Source of the DNA: Dyadobacter jiangsuensis
GTDB lineage: Bacteria; Bacteroidota; Bacteroidia; Cytophagales; Spirosomataceae
NCBI RefSeq assembly: GCF_003014695.1
Contig: NZ_PYAS01000007.1
Location: 1 to 64,000 of the forward strand
Direction: 5' to 3'
Length of the DNA: 64,000 bases
Positions within the stretch are counted from its first letter, which is position 1. Every line of letters starts with the position of its first letter. Under the pieces are notes generated by a model. The model worked only from the letters and a program-made list of their open reading frames with translations. It had not been told where the DNA came from and ran no database searches. Positions 41,236 through 50,894 of this stretch are shown in pieces. A program made the position numbers and the translations under genes.

Positions 41236-43410
41236 TCAATTCAGGAACATTTCATCCACGAGCAACAATGCGCGCTTGTCTTTGTTGCGGTGCCACGCAG
41301 GTATTTTGCTGAGCGGTTTAGCCACGATTTTAATATAAGAAACCTGCTGCGGCGAAAACGATCCCGCCACGCTGCGCAGCGACGCCCGCTCCCCTTTCAC
41401 CGGCATCGGCGCCTTGAACTTCGTGAGCAACTTCATATTCTCACGCGTGGTACCACCCCATATTTCAACCAGTTCAGGCGGAAAAATGCCCGTATCCTCT
41501 TCCACCATGTAGCGTACGCCAAGCGACGACAGTGTTACGGGCTTCTTAAATTCCGACACGAAAGCCATGTCATTGTCCCTGACCCCCGCCCAGTTATTAG
41601 CCCAGGCAGGATTATTGGCACCGATAACACCCAGTTTATGATCAAAGAACGTCTTCACCCCCTCGGCCTGGTGCACGCGGTTCAGCGGGGCCAGTAATGT
41701 GCCGCTATCGGGTTGGTATGCACTCTTATAGTAATCGAAAGTGATCATGTCACTGCCGTACCAGCCATTTTTGTAGGCCTTGGCACGAATGGTGGTATTG
41801 CTGTTAATCACAGTTTTGTGATCCATCAACGGTGATTTAATGCTATCCGGCTCCGAACCATCCATCGTGAAACGCACATCCACGCCCTTGATCGGGTGCT
41901 GAATGTCCACCACGAGCGACTGCGCGAAAATCGGCGAGGCATTCTTCATTTGCGGCGGATTGAGTTTCAACGGGTTCTTACCATCGTCTTTAAAACCTCC
42001 AATGATGTTCATGCTTTTGTTAGCAGCCTGCAATTGTTGTACATCCGCAGCCGACAGTTTGGTATCCCAAACGGCAACCGTTTTGACACTTTTCAATTGC
42101 GGTAACAACCCTTTCAAATCGTTCAAACCGAGCTTCGTACCGGATAAGGTAAGGTTTTGCAAGTGCTTCAAACCGGAGAGTTCTTTCAAACCTACCGCGC
42201 TGACATCTGTAAAGTTGAGGTCGAGCTTGCGGAGGTTTTCGAATTTGGCAATGGTTTTCAGATCGGCATCTTTGACCGGCATTTTATTCAGGTTCAATGA
42301 AATAACCTGTTTGCGGATGTCGCCCAGCTCATCCAGCTGGCTCACATTGTACGCCGCGGCATTGTAAATGTTCACCGCCAATGCAGGGGACTCGCGTGCG
42401 AGCGGTAATATGGTCCGGTAGTCGGTATTGAGCGCCTTCACTTTGTCCTCGTCTACGGCCGGGAAAGCGTATTCCTCTTCCTGCGTATGCGGTTGCAGGA
42501 ACGCGGTAGCGAGCATTCGCAGCGAGTCGGAAGCGGGCAAATCGGTCAGTTTCTTTTGGAAATCGGCTTTTTGTTTCACCCATAAGGTGAGCAGCGAGAT
42601 TTCCTGCAAAGTAAGCTGCGCCTTTCCCGACGGCGGCATGTGTTTTTTCTCTTCCATCGGCAAATGCACGCGTTGCAGCAAAAGGCTCATTTGCGGGTTG
42701 CCGGGAACAAGGAGCTTACCCGATTCCCCCCCTTTCATGATCGACTGCGGGTCGGTCAGAATGAGCTCGCCTTTGAGTTTCTCAGGATTATGGCAGCTTG
42801 TACACTTTTGTTCCAGAATGGGTTTAATCACATTGGTATAAACAACCGCCTTTTCCAACGGTACCTCGGCGATTTCCTTTTTATTGGAAATGGGTTCCCA
42901 AATGAAGTTGCTACCATGGGTGAGCGCAGCACCGTAGTGGCCGGTCAATACGAGGGCGATTACGGTCAGCAATGCACCTGCCTTGGCCGCTATCGATTTG
43001 TACCATCCGGCATTCCTGATCCAGTAAATGAGGGATGCAAAAAAGAAAATCCCCGCTCCCGTCCACTTGTGATAGGTCAAAGTAGCGCCTTCATAACCTT
43101 CCTCTCTCGACAGAAACAGACCCATAATCACCGTCACCGCCGCGAAAAGTGCCCCGATCAGCAGCAATCCCTGCAAAAAGTTACGGTAAAATGCATTGCC
43201 GACATATTCCGGTTTGAAACGGAAGAATTCGAGCAGCATTGCCAGCAGCAGGATTACGATCGGGAAGTGCAGGATGAGCGGGTGCATCCGGCCGATGGTT
43301 TGCAGCCACGCCGGGATCACGAGTTTGCTTTCGAAGAGCAGTAAAAACAATATGAAAATATTGGAAGCAACCAGTAACTGTTCCGCGAAAACCCTGAGTT
43401 TCAAATGCAT
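41236..43410 (-). CDS. Membrane-bound cytochrome c with LRR and chitobiase-like domains
   Basis: The 724-residue protein combines several domains: a DUF2231-like membrane part with four or five segments (10-165); a cytochrome c of the PSCyt1 type with CTSCH (Cys203, Cys206, His207) and the probable axial ligand Met258 in HMPP; leucine-rich repeats (about 365-470, NLRKLDLNFTDVSAVGLKEL...); a chitobiase/hexosaminidase C-terminal-like domain (about 490-565); and a C-terminal region resembling a discoidin fold. It would pass electrons in the periplasm while its C-terminal parts bind a partner or glycan. It is the last gene of a three-gene unit with the DUF1501 and DUF1549/DUF1553 genes. Confidence 0.85.
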   Translation of the reverse strand: MHLKLRVFAEQLLVASNIFILFLLLFESKLVIPAWLQTIGRMHPLILHFPIVILLLAMLLEFFRFKPEYVGNAFYRNFLQGLLLIGALFAAVTVIMGLFLSREEGYEGATLTYHKWTGAGIFFFASLIYWIRNAGWYKSIAAKAGALLTVIALVLTGHYGAALTHGSNFIWEPISNKKEIAEVPLEKAVVYTNVIKPILEQKCTSCHNPEKLKGELILTDPQSIMKGGESGKLLVPGNPQMSLLLQRVHLPMEEKKHMPPSGKAQLTLQEISLLTLWVKQKADFQKKLTDLPASDSLRMLATAFLQPHTQEEEYAFPAVDEDKVKALNTDYRTILPLARESPALAVNIYNAAAYNVSQLDELGDIRKQVISLNLNKMPVKDADLKTIAKFENLRKLDLNFTDVSAVGLKELSGLKHLQNLTLSGTKLGLNDLKGLLPQLKSVKTVAVWDTKLSAADVQQLQAANKSMNIIGGFKDDGKNPLKLNPPQMKNASPIFAQSLVVDIQHPIKGVDVRFTMDGSEPDSIKSPLMDHKTVINSNTTIRAKAYKNGWYGSDMITFDYYKSAYQPDSGTLLAPLNRVHQAEGVKTFFDHKLGVIGANNPAWANNWAGVRDNDMAFVSEFKKPVTLSSLGVRYMVEEDTGIFPPELVEIWGGTTRENMKLLTKFKAPMPVKGERASLRSVAGSFSPQQVSYIKIVAKPLSKIPAWHRNKDKRALLLVDEMFLN

Positions 43411-43457
43411 TTATAATTCCACCAAAAATTGACCAATGATAAACAACTTCCTAAAAA

Positions 43458-44918
43458 TCAGCTGATAATATCCCGGACCACCTTGCCCGAGACGTCGGTG
43501 AGCCGGTAGCGGCGACCGAGGTGCTTGAATATCAGCTTCTCGTGGTTCAGGCCTAGCTGATGCAGGATCGTAGCCTGGAAATCGTGCACATGCACGGGGT
43601 CTTTGGCAATGTTGTAGCCGAGCTCGTCGGTTTCGCCGTACACAATACCCGGTTTGATACCGCCGCCTGCCATCCAGATCGTGAAGCAGCGCGGGTGGTG
43701 ATCGCGACCGTAATTTTCGGGCGTGAGCTTACCCTGGGTATAGCTCGTACGGCCAAACTCTCCGCCCCAGATCACGAGCGTTTCATCCAGCAATCCCCTC
43801 TGTTTCAAATCGGTTACCAATGCGGCAGATGCCTGATCGACATCCATGGCCTGTTTGGTGATTTCATAAGGCAGGTTCCCATGCTGGTCCCAACCCTGGT
43901 GGTAGAGCTGTACAAATCGCACGCCGTTTTCCGACAGCTTACGTGCGAGCAGGCAGTTGGCCGCGTACGTACCCGGCACGAGGCATTCGGGGCCATACAG
44001 CTTGATAATATCATCCGACTCTTTGGACAGATCCATTACCTCCGGCACCGCCGTTTGCATACGGTAAGCCATTTCATATTGTTTGATTTTCGCCGCAATC
44101 TCCGGATCCCCGAATTCCTGGTACGATATTTCATTCAATTCCGAAAGCTTGTCGAGCATGTCGCGGCGCTCTTTCCGGTCCATTCCTTCGGGGTCGCGCA
44201 GGTAAAGCACCGGATCTTCCCCTTTGCTGAACTGCACGCCCTGGTGCACCGAGTCGAGGAAGCCATTCGACCATAATTTGGAATACACCCCTTGCCCGTT
44301 ACCGACGCCCCGCGAGAGTAGCACCGTGAAGTTCGGCAGGTTTTTATTCTCATTACCTAATCCATAACTCAGCCAGGAACCCATGCTCGGCCGGTTGCCC
44401 TGCTGTGATCCGGTTTGCAGAAATGTCAATGCAGGGTCATGGTTGATCGCCTCGGTATACATCGAGCGCACGAAGCATAGGTCGTCCACGATCTTGGAGG
44501 TATAAGGCATGAGATTGCTCACCCAAGCCTGCGACTGGCCATATTGTTTGAAATCCACAAACGACCCGACGAGTGGAAACGACGCCTGGTTGGCCGTCAT
44601 GCCCGTGAGCCGCTGCGTTCCGCGCACGGAAGGCGGAATTTCCTGCCCGAACATTTCGCGCAGCTTCGGTTTGTAATCGAAAAGCTCCTGTTGCGAGGGT
44701 GCGCCGTTTTGGAATAAATAAATTACCCGCTTGGCTTTGGGGGCGAAATGAGGGATACCCGGCGCAAGCCCTTCTTCTTCGAATCCGCCGCCTTTCAGCA
44801 GATCGGGCATGAGCAGCGAGCCCAATGCCACACTCCCAATGCCGAGGCTCATCGTGGACAGGAAGCGCCTTCTGTTGAAACTGAACCCGTGTTCAATGAT
44901 TTCCTTTTCCATGGTCAT
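43458..44918 (-). CDS. DUF1501 protein with Tat signal
   Basis: The 486-residue protein starts with a Tat signal (FNRRRFLSTMSLGIGSVALGSLL). It has the DUF1501 fold, related to sulfatases and alkaline phosphatases: VIYLFQNGAPSQQELFDYKP, MYTEAINHDPALTFLQTGS, VQLYHQGWDQHGNL, ETLVIWGGEFGRTSYTQG and DHHPRCFTIWMAGGGIKPG carry conserved His/Asp/Glu. The function of the family is not established. It lies 26 bases after the DUF1549/DUF1553 gene and is the middle gene of the unit. Confidence 0.9.
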   Translation of the reverse strand: MTMEKEIIEHGFSFNRRRFLSTMSLGIGSVALGSLLMPDLLKGGGFEEEGLAPGIPHFAPKAKRVIYLFQNGAPSQQELFDYKPKLREMFGQEIPPSVRGTQRLTGMTANQASFPLVGSFVDFKQYGQSQAWVSNLMPYTSKIVDDLCFVRSMYTEAINHDPALTFLQTGSQQGNRPSMGSWLSYGLGNENKNLPNFTVLLSRGVGNGQGVYSKLWSNGFLDSVHQGVQFSKGEDPVLYLRDPEGMDRKERRDMLDKLSELNEISYQEFGDPEIAAKIKQYEMAYRMQTAVPEVMDLSKESDDIIKLYGPECLVPGTYAANCLLARKLSENGVRFVQLYHQGWDQHGNLPYEITKQAMDVDQASAALVTDLKQRGLLDETLVIWGGEFGRTSYTQGKLTPENYGRDHHPRCFTIWMAGGGIKPGIVYGETDELGYNIAKDPVHVHDFQATILHQLGLNHEKLIFKHLGRRYRLTDVSGKVVRDIIS

Positions 44919-44944
44919 CCGTTGCCGTCAATGCCGGCTTTCGT

Positions 44945-47266
44945 TTATGATTTGGTGATGGTTTCTTCCAAATTGTAAATCGTGGAAATGACGCGCATCA
45001 GTGACGCCAGCGCCTTTTTATCCACGTTTTTGGTGAGCGGGTACTCTCCTACCGAGATCATCCTCTCGGCCGTTTTAGGCTGAATTTCTTTCAGTTCCTT
45101 CGCATAGTACCCGGTAAGCACTTCCAGCTCCTTCTGGCTCGGTTTCCGGCAAACAATCTGCCTGAATGCCCTGGTAATTTTGTCCTCGGTAGTGGTTTTT
45201 TCCTGCAACAGCTTCGCCGCCAGCACACGCGAGGCTTCCAGCACCGTCGGGTCGTTCATCATCATCAATGCCTGCAAGGGGGTATTGGTTTTCAGACGCC
45301 TCACTTCGCACAAGTCCCGGTTACTGGCATCGAAAATTGCCATCGTAGGAGGCGGCACCGTGCGTTTGATAAGCGTATACATGCCGCGTCGGTAAAGACT
45401 CGCGCCATGATCCTGGTTATAGACCGAAAGCAACCCGCGCCCCGAAGTAGCACCTTCCCACAAGCCCGCAGGCTGGTAAGGCTTCACGCTCGGCCCTCCG
45501 ATGGTGCGGTTGAGCAGCCCGCTGCTGGCAAGCACGAGGTCTTTCACAAACTCCGCGTGTATGCGGTAGCGCGGCCCGCGTGCGAGGTACACATTATCCG
45601 GGTCCCGTGCGAGATGTTCCTTGGTCACCACCGCCGACTGCCGGTAGGTGGCCGACATTACCATTTGCTTCACAAACCGTTTGACATCCCAGTTATGCTC
45701 CATGAAATCCACTGCCAGCCAGTCGAGCAGTTTCGGGTGGGTCGGCAACTCCCCCTGCATACCGAAATCTCCGGAGGTTTTGACAATACCCTTTCCAAAG
45801 AACTCCTGCCAGAGGATGTTCACATACACCCTCGCCGTCAGCGGGTTCCGTTTATCGAACAGCCACTGTGAAAGGCCCAGCCGGTTTTTAGGATATTTTT
45901 TGTCAAATGGAAGGATTGCATTCGGCGTCCCGGCCTGCACTTCCTCGCCCGGCGCGTCGTATGCCCCGCGTTTGAGGACGTAAGTCTTGCGCAACGTGTC
46001 CAGATCACCCATGACCGATACGATCAGCCGGTTGGTATCGGGTTTATTAATGAACGTCAGGATGTTCTTGACCTCGTCGTTGCTGATTTCCATCAGCGGC
46101 TTCTTGGCATAAGTCTCCGGCCCGCCAATCACCGACTCAATACCGACCTCATTCACATTATTAAAGAATGCGAACATCTGGTAGTATTCCTTTTGCGAGA
46201 ACGGATCGTACTTGTGGTCGTGGCAATGCGCGCATTCGAGCGTAACGCCAAGCAGCCCTTTGCCAAACAGGTCGTTGCGGTCGGTCACGTACATAATGCG
46301 GTATTCTTCGGGGATCACCCCGCCCTCCTCCGTAATCTTGTGATTGCGGTTGAAGCCTGTGGCCAGGAGTTGTTCCTTGGAAGAATTGGGAAGCAGGTCG
46401 CCGGCCAGTTGCCACGTCACAAAATCATTGTAATGCATGTTTTTGTTGAAGGCGTGAATTACCCAATCGCGCCAGGGCCATTGGGTACGGTAGCCATCGT
46501 CCTGATAGCCGTGCGAATCGGCATAGCGGGCGAGATCGAGCCAGTGGATCGCCATTTTTTCACCGTAGGTCGGGTTAGCAAGCAATTTGTCGACCACCTT
46601 TTCGTACGCATTCGGACTGTTGTCGGCCAGGAACTCGTCCATCAGCTGCAAGCTCGGCGGCAGGCCGTTCAGGTCGAGGCTCAGGCGTTTCAATAAGCGC
46701 TCTTTATCGGCTTCGGCGCTAGGTTCCAGCCCTTTCTGCTCCTGTTTTTCAAGAATGAAATAGTCGATATCGTTTTGGGCCCATTCTTTATGGTCTACCT
46801 CCGGCACCTTCGGTTTTTGGGGAGCTACAAATGCCCAGTGTTTTTCATATTTCGCACCTTGCTTAATCCATTTACCAATCAGGTCGATCTCGCGTTGGGA
46901 TAATTTGAGGTTGGAGGCGGGCGGCGGCATCCGGAGGGTCGTATCCTCGGTGGTAATGCGGAGGTAAACGGCGGAATGATCAGGCTTACCCGCCACCAGC
47001 GCGTGCGCTTTGGGGTTATCCTTCAATGCGGCGAATGCGCTCACTGGGTCATCGAGGCGCAGGCCTGCTTCTCGCTTATTCGCATCAGGGCCATGACAGG
47101 CCAGGCATTTGTCGGAAAGAATCGGCCGGATATCGAAGTTGTAACTCACCTGCTCGGGCAGCTTTTCTTCCGTGGCACTCCCCTGCTTGTTGTTGCACGA
47201 CTGGACGCCCAAAGCAACTACAACCGCTCCGGTCAGCAGCAAAAAACTAGTCCTTAAATACATCAT
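44945..47266 (-). CDS. PSCyt1/DUF1549/DUF1553 cytochrome c lipoprotein
   Basis: The 773-residue protein begins with a lipobox-like VQSC (Cys24). A planctomycete-type cytochrome c has CLACH (Cys54, Cys57, His58) and MPPP as axial ligand region. DUF1549 (WVIHAFNKNMHYNDFVTWQLAGDLLP, CAHCHDHKYDPFSQ) and DUF1553 (SQWLFDKRNPLTARVYVNILWQEFFGKGIV, TNTPLQALMMMNDP) follow. These multi-domain proteins are common in planctomycetes and Bacteroidota with DUF1501 partners and are linked by context to sulfated or oxidised glycan use. It is the first gene of the three-gene unit. Confidence 0.92.
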   Translation of the reverse strand: MMYLRTSFLLLTGAVVVALGVQSCNNKQGSATEEKLPEQVSYNFDIRPILSDKCLACHGPDANKREAGLRLDDPVSAFAALKDNPKAHALVAGKPDHSAVYLRITTEDTTLRMPPPASNLKLSQREIDLIGKWIKQGAKYEKHWAFVAPQKPKVPEVDHKEWAQNDIDYFILEKQEQKGLEPSAEADKERLLKRLSLDLNGLPPSLQLMDEFLADNSPNAYEKVVDKLLANPTYGEKMAIHWLDLARYADSHGYQDDGYRTQWPWRDWVIHAFNKNMHYNDFVTWQLAGDLLPNSSKEQLLATGFNRNHKITEEGGVIPEEYRIMYVTDRNDLFGKGLLGVTLECAHCHDHKYDPFSQKEYYQMFAFFNNVNEVGIESVIGGPETYAKKPLMEISNDEVKNILTFINKPDTNRLIVSVMGDLDTLRKTYVLKRGAYDAPGEEVQAGTPNAILPFDKKYPKNRLGLSQWLFDKRNPLTARVYVNILWQEFFGKGIVKTSGDFGMQGELPTHPKLLDWLAVDFMEHNWDVKRFVKQMVMSATYRQSAVVTKEHLARDPDNVYLARGPRYRIHAEFVKDLVLASSGLLNRTIGGPSVKPYQPAGLWEGATSGRGLLSVYNQDHGASLYRRGMYTLIKRTVPPPTMAIFDASNRDLCEVRRLKTNTPLQALMMMNDPTVLEASRVLAAKLLQEKTTTEDKITRAFRQIVCRKPSQKELEVLTGYYAKELKEIQPKTAERMISVGEYPLTKNVDKKALASLMRVISTIYNLEETITKS

Positions 47267-47414
47267 CTTGGGTTCAGGTTCTGTGACATTTTTTACCTGT
47301 TATATAAATTTAACTAAAAAAATGCACATTTATTGAAGCGATAATACCAATTCAGGATCAACGAACTGTCCTGTTCTATACTGCTCCTGTCCAATTATTT
47401 GCTTTTAACCAAAC

Positions 47415-47447
47415 AAAAAGAGCAATGCCGTTCAGACATTGCTCTTT
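47415..47447 (-). terminator. Terminator of DUF885 gene
   Basis: AAAGAGCAATG (47417-47427) pairs perfectly with CATTGCTCTTT (47437-47447); T-rich sequence follows on the minus strand. Confidence 0.75.
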
Positions 47448-47472
47448 CGCCGGTCGGGTGTCCGCAAAAAAC

Positions 47473-49251
47473 TTACTTACCTGTTGTTATCCATGCATTC
47501 GCTTTATCTTCGAGCAGTTTGAGCGGTACACAGCCCGATTCCAGCACCAGCTTGTGGAAGGCCCGGATATCAAACTTCGGCCCCATTTCCTTCTCTGCCT
47601 TCGAACGCAATTCCCGGATTTTCAGCTGGCCGATCTTGTACGACAATGCCTGCCCCGCGCCCGCCATGTAGCGCTCCACTTCCGCCGTAATGCTCTCCTC
47701 CGATTCCGCTTCATGATCCAGCGAGTATTTAATCGCCTGGTCGCGCGTCCAGCCTTTGGAATGCAGGCCGGTATCTACCACAAGGCGGATAGCACGGTGC
47801 ATTTCGGCGCTCAGCATCCCGAAATACTGATATGGATCGGTGTAGAGCCCCAGCTCCTTACCCAACGACTCGGTATACAACGCCCAGCCTTCGCCATAGG
47901 CACTGTACCAAAGATTTTTCCGGAACTCGGGCAGGGCGGTATTTTCCTGCTGCAGTGAGATCTGATAATGGTGCCCCGGAATGGCTTCGTGCAGAAAAAG
48001 GCTTTCGTCCGAAACGATGTTGTATTCTTTGGCGTCCGGCACCGGCACATAGAAAATCCCGGGGCGTGAGCCGTCGGGCAACCCCGGATTGTATTCCGCA
48101 GAAGCCGATGCTTCCCGGAATGCCTCCGTCCTCCGGACTTCAAACGGCGTTTTAGGCGTAAGTTCAAAGAGCTTGGTCAGGTTCGGCTTCATCCGCTCAT
48201 GAATCTCGTTGAAATGCGCGATTACCTGTTCAGCTTTGGTGAAAGGCATGAGTTTCTTGTTGCCCCGCACGGCATTGAAGAAGGATTTGAGATCGCCCTG
48301 GTAGCCTACCTGCGCCTTCACCTTTTCCATTTCAGCCGAAATACGCGCTACCTCCTTCAATCCGATCTGATGGATCTCCTCCGCGGTCAGATCAGTGGTA
48401 GTATAGTATTTAATATAATAGTTATACAAAGCCTTACCATTCGGTAGCGCCGCGAAACCATCGGTCATCCGGCCGGCAGGAAGGTATTCCTTTTCCATGA
48501 AAACATGCATTTTCTGGAACGTCGGAATGACTTTCGACTCGACCATCGCCGCATATTCCTTTTCGAGCCTCGCCTTATCCTCGTCGGAAAAGTCCTTGGG
48601 GAAATTTTTGACAGGTGAATAAAAAAGATGGTCCTTCACAGGCCCGTGGTCCATGTCGGCAAACTGCGGGATCACTTTTTTGATCAGCGGCGCAGGCAAT
48701 ACATAGCCCTGCTTGATTCCATCGCGCATATTCGCCACAGCCGTATCGCACCACACAACAAAGCCGTCCACCCGTTTCAGCCAGTTATCATAATCTTTCA
48801 CGGTTTTAAACGGCTGCAAACTGCTGCCGCTCGCCATTTGCCCGATCATCAGGTGGGTGGAGAAAATCTGGTTGATCGGCATTAGTTCCACAGGATACTT
48901 CAGGCCTTCCAGGTTAATGCCGCATTCCCACTCGATCAGGTCCCAGCTCACCTTCTCCTCCGGGGTCAGCTTGCCGCGGTCGTACTTGGCGAGCTCGTCC
49001 TGGTATTTTCGGTAAAAAGTGATCATCCGGGATTTTCCTGCCTGGGACAGGTCGTCCGACATCTTGTCGTTGTAGCGGTTGTCGCCGTTCATAGTCGCTT
49101 CCAGGGGATAAAGCGGAAGCCTTTCTTCATAATAACGGGCAAATACTTCACTAATCGGCGGCATAGTAACTTCTGCTTTTTCTGATTTTTTCTGACACGC
49201 CTGCATGAGCAGGACCGTTGCGATAAACGCGTAACAAACCAGTTTTTTCAT
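47473..49251 (-). CDS. DUF885 lipoprotein (putative metallopeptidase)
   Basis: The 592-residue protein has a lipobox LMQAC (Cys19). DUF885 motifs are present: HEAIPGHHYQ (HExxx-H zinc-type motif), YGEGWALYTESLGKELGLY, and ITAEVERYMAGAGQALSYKIGQLKI near the C terminus. These fit predicted metallopeptidases related to the M2/M3 group. Substrate is unknown. It is a single gene with its own terminator, located between the cytochrome unit and the DUF1501/DUF1800 pair, all on the minus strand. Confidence 0.9.
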   Translation of the reverse strand: MKKLVCYAFIATVLLMQACQKKSEKAEVTMPPISEVFARYYEERLPLYPLEATMNGDNRYNDKMSDDLSQAGKSRMITFYRKYQDELAKYDRGKLTPEEKVSWDLIEWECGINLEGLKYPVELMPINQIFSTHLMIGQMASGSSLQPFKTVKDYDNWLKRVDGFVVWCDTAVANMRDGIKQGYVLPAPLIKKVIPQFADMDHGPVKDHLFYSPVKNFPKDFSDEDKARLEKEYAAMVESKVIPTFQKMHVFMEKEYLPAGRMTDGFAALPNGKALYNYYIKYYTTTDLTAEEIHQIGLKEVARISAEMEKVKAQVGYQGDLKSFFNAVRGNKKLMPFTKAEQVIAHFNEIHERMKPNLTKLFELTPKTPFEVRRTEAFREASASAEYNPGLPDGSRPGIFYVPVPDAKEYNIVSDESLFLHEAIPGHHYQISLQQENTALPEFRKNLWYSAYGEGWALYTESLGKELGLYTDPYQYFGMLSAEMHRAIRLVVDTGLHSKGWTRDQAIKYSLDHEAESEESITAEVERYMAGAGQALSYKIGQLKIRELRSKAEKEMGPKFDIRAFHKLVLESGCVPLKLLEDKANAWITTGK

Positions 49252-49286
49252 GAATGATATCGTTTGAGACAGCGTAAAATAAGCAA

Positions 49287-49322
49287 AAAGTGCCGGAAGA
49301 AATCAACGTTCTCCGGCACTTT
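49287..49322 (-). terminator. Terminator of DUF1501/DUF1800 unit
   Basis: AAAGTGCCGGA (49287-49297) pairs with TCCGGCACTTT (49312-49322); T-rich sequence follows on the minus strand. Confidence 0.75.
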
Positions 49323-49349
49323 CAATCAGGCAACAGGCAAGTTTCTTGC

Positions 49350-50882
49350 TTATCCTGTGGTGTTAATGGTATAATTTCCGAGGATATTCAGCTCTCCGCC
49401 ACCCTCTACCTGAATGTTCCGGACAGTAATATTCTGCCCTAATGCTATGATATGACCTGCATTCACCTTAACATAATCGCCTACACCCGGCGGCCGTCCC
49501 GCCGACCATATCGAGCGGTCGGGCCAGGCTCCCGAAGCAGTTGTCTCGATTACATTTGAAAACAGCGAGGTTGTTTTGTAGTTTCTGAATAACAATGAGT
49601 CGGTTGTCGAACCCTCCGTACCGAACCAGTCACGAAGAATATCAGAATACACCCTTCTGAAATCCACCTGCATCTTCACTTCCTGGTTCTCATTACCGGG
49701 CGATGTAGTCTTGGGATCAAGATCATTGTTCAAGTCGGGCACGACACCTACCATTTGTCTTTTGACACCTTTCCCGAAAACAAACATCGGAGCCGCAACG
49801 CCGTGGTCGGTACCGCGGGATGCATTGGAATTGGCACGTCGCCCAAAGTCCGAGAAAGTCATTCCCACCACTTTATCGGCCGTGCCCTGCAACTTCAAGT
49901 CGTTCTGAAATGCCGCCACGCCTTCGGAAAGCTTTCTCAGCAAATTGGCGTGCAGACCAATTGTTGTATCACTGGCCGTAACCTGATCGCCATGGGTATC
50001 AAAACCGCCCAGCTCCACGAAATAGATCTTGGTCTGCATGCCACCGTGTATCAGCCTGGCCACGATTTTGAGTTGCTCGGAAAGGTCCGACGTAGCACCG
50101 GGTGTCGGATAGGTCGCTTTGGTACTTCCCAGATCGTACGCCTTCTTAATCTGGCCCGAATACCCCGTGGAAAGCAACTGCTGCTGCCGCACGTGCTGGA
50201 TCATGGCGCCCGCGTCACAGCAAGGCAGGTCGGTCGTCGACATTCCCCGACCGCCGTTCATCAGGTTGTAGAAATTGGTAATGTTTTCCACCGAAATATT
50301 CATCGGGCTTTGCGGCCCCAGCAAGCTGGTGGAATTCAGCACGCCTATCTGCAAAGCCAGCGGATCCTTCATCGTATCGTTCGGATAGTTTTGAGGATAT
50401 CCGGGAAAGCGATTATTGAGGTAGCGTCCGGCCCACCCGCTATTGACATACTGATCGGCATCCACGGCAGTCATCCAGATATCGGACGACCGGTGGTGCG
50501 ATTGATTAGGATTCGGGTATGCAACCGAATTGATGATCGCCAGCTCGCCGTTATTATACATGTCGCGCATACCCGTCATCACCGGGTGAAGACCGGCCTC
50601 CGGCATACCCGAAAGCGTCAGCACCTTAGCTTGCGGAATGGCGATATTGCTTCGGATACTCTGATATTTGGAATAATATTGAAGCGGTATGACGGTGTTG
50701 AGCCCGTCGTTACCACCATTCAGGTAAATAATTACCAGGATACGGTCCGTATTGACAGCAGCGGTGTTCATAAGCGATTGCACGAGCGATGAACGGCTGC
50801 TTAAACTGGTTATGCCAAATCCGTTTACCATTACAGGTAAAGTCATGGCTGACGCGGATGCGAGAAAATCTCTTCTTTTCAT
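49350..50882 (-). CDS. DUF1501 protein with G8-like C-terminal extension
   Basis: The 510-residue protein has a Tat signal (MKRRDFLASASAMTLPVM). DUF1501 features are LVIIYLNGGNDGLNTVIPL, SHHRSSDIWMTA, FVELGGFDTHGDQ and VVGMTFSDFGRRANSNASRGTDHG. After the domain ends (about 455), a tail reads WPDRSIWSAGRPPGVGDYVKV...HIIALGQNITVRNIQVEGGGELNI, which resembles the parallel beta units of G8-type domains. It is coupled to the DUF1800 gene upstream by 12 bases. The pair is widespread in Bacteroidota and of unknown function. Confidence 0.88.
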   Translation of the reverse strand: MKRRDFLASASAMTLPVMVNGFGITSLSSRSSLVQSLMNTAAVNTDRILVIIYLNGGNDGLNTVIPLQYYSKYQSIRSNIAIPQAKVLTLSGMPEAGLHPVMTGMRDMYNNGELAIINSVAYPNPNQSHHRSSDIWMTAVDADQYVNSGWAGRYLNNRFPGYPQNYPNDTMKDPLALQIGVLNSTSLLGPQSPMNISVENITNFYNLMNGGRGMSTTDLPCCDAGAMIQHVRQQQLLSTGYSGQIKKAYDLGSTKATYPTPGATSDLSEQLKIVARLIHGGMQTKIYFVELGGFDTHGDQVTASDTTIGLHANLLRKLSEGVAAFQNDLKLQGTADKVVGMTFSDFGRRANSNASRGTDHGVAAPMFVFGKGVKRQMVGVVPDLNNDLDPKTTSPGNENQEVKMQVDFRRVYSDILRDWFGTEGSTTDSLLFRNYKTTSLFSNVIETTASGAWPDRSIWSAGRPPGVGDYVKVNAGHIIALGQNITVRNIQVEGGGELNILGNYTINTTG

Positions 50883-50894
50883 AAAATTGCTCGA

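Noticed and set aside
49755-50792. Antisense open frame (345 codons) over the DUF1501 gene
   Set aside because: Basic, His/Arg-rich composition typical of a shadow frame.
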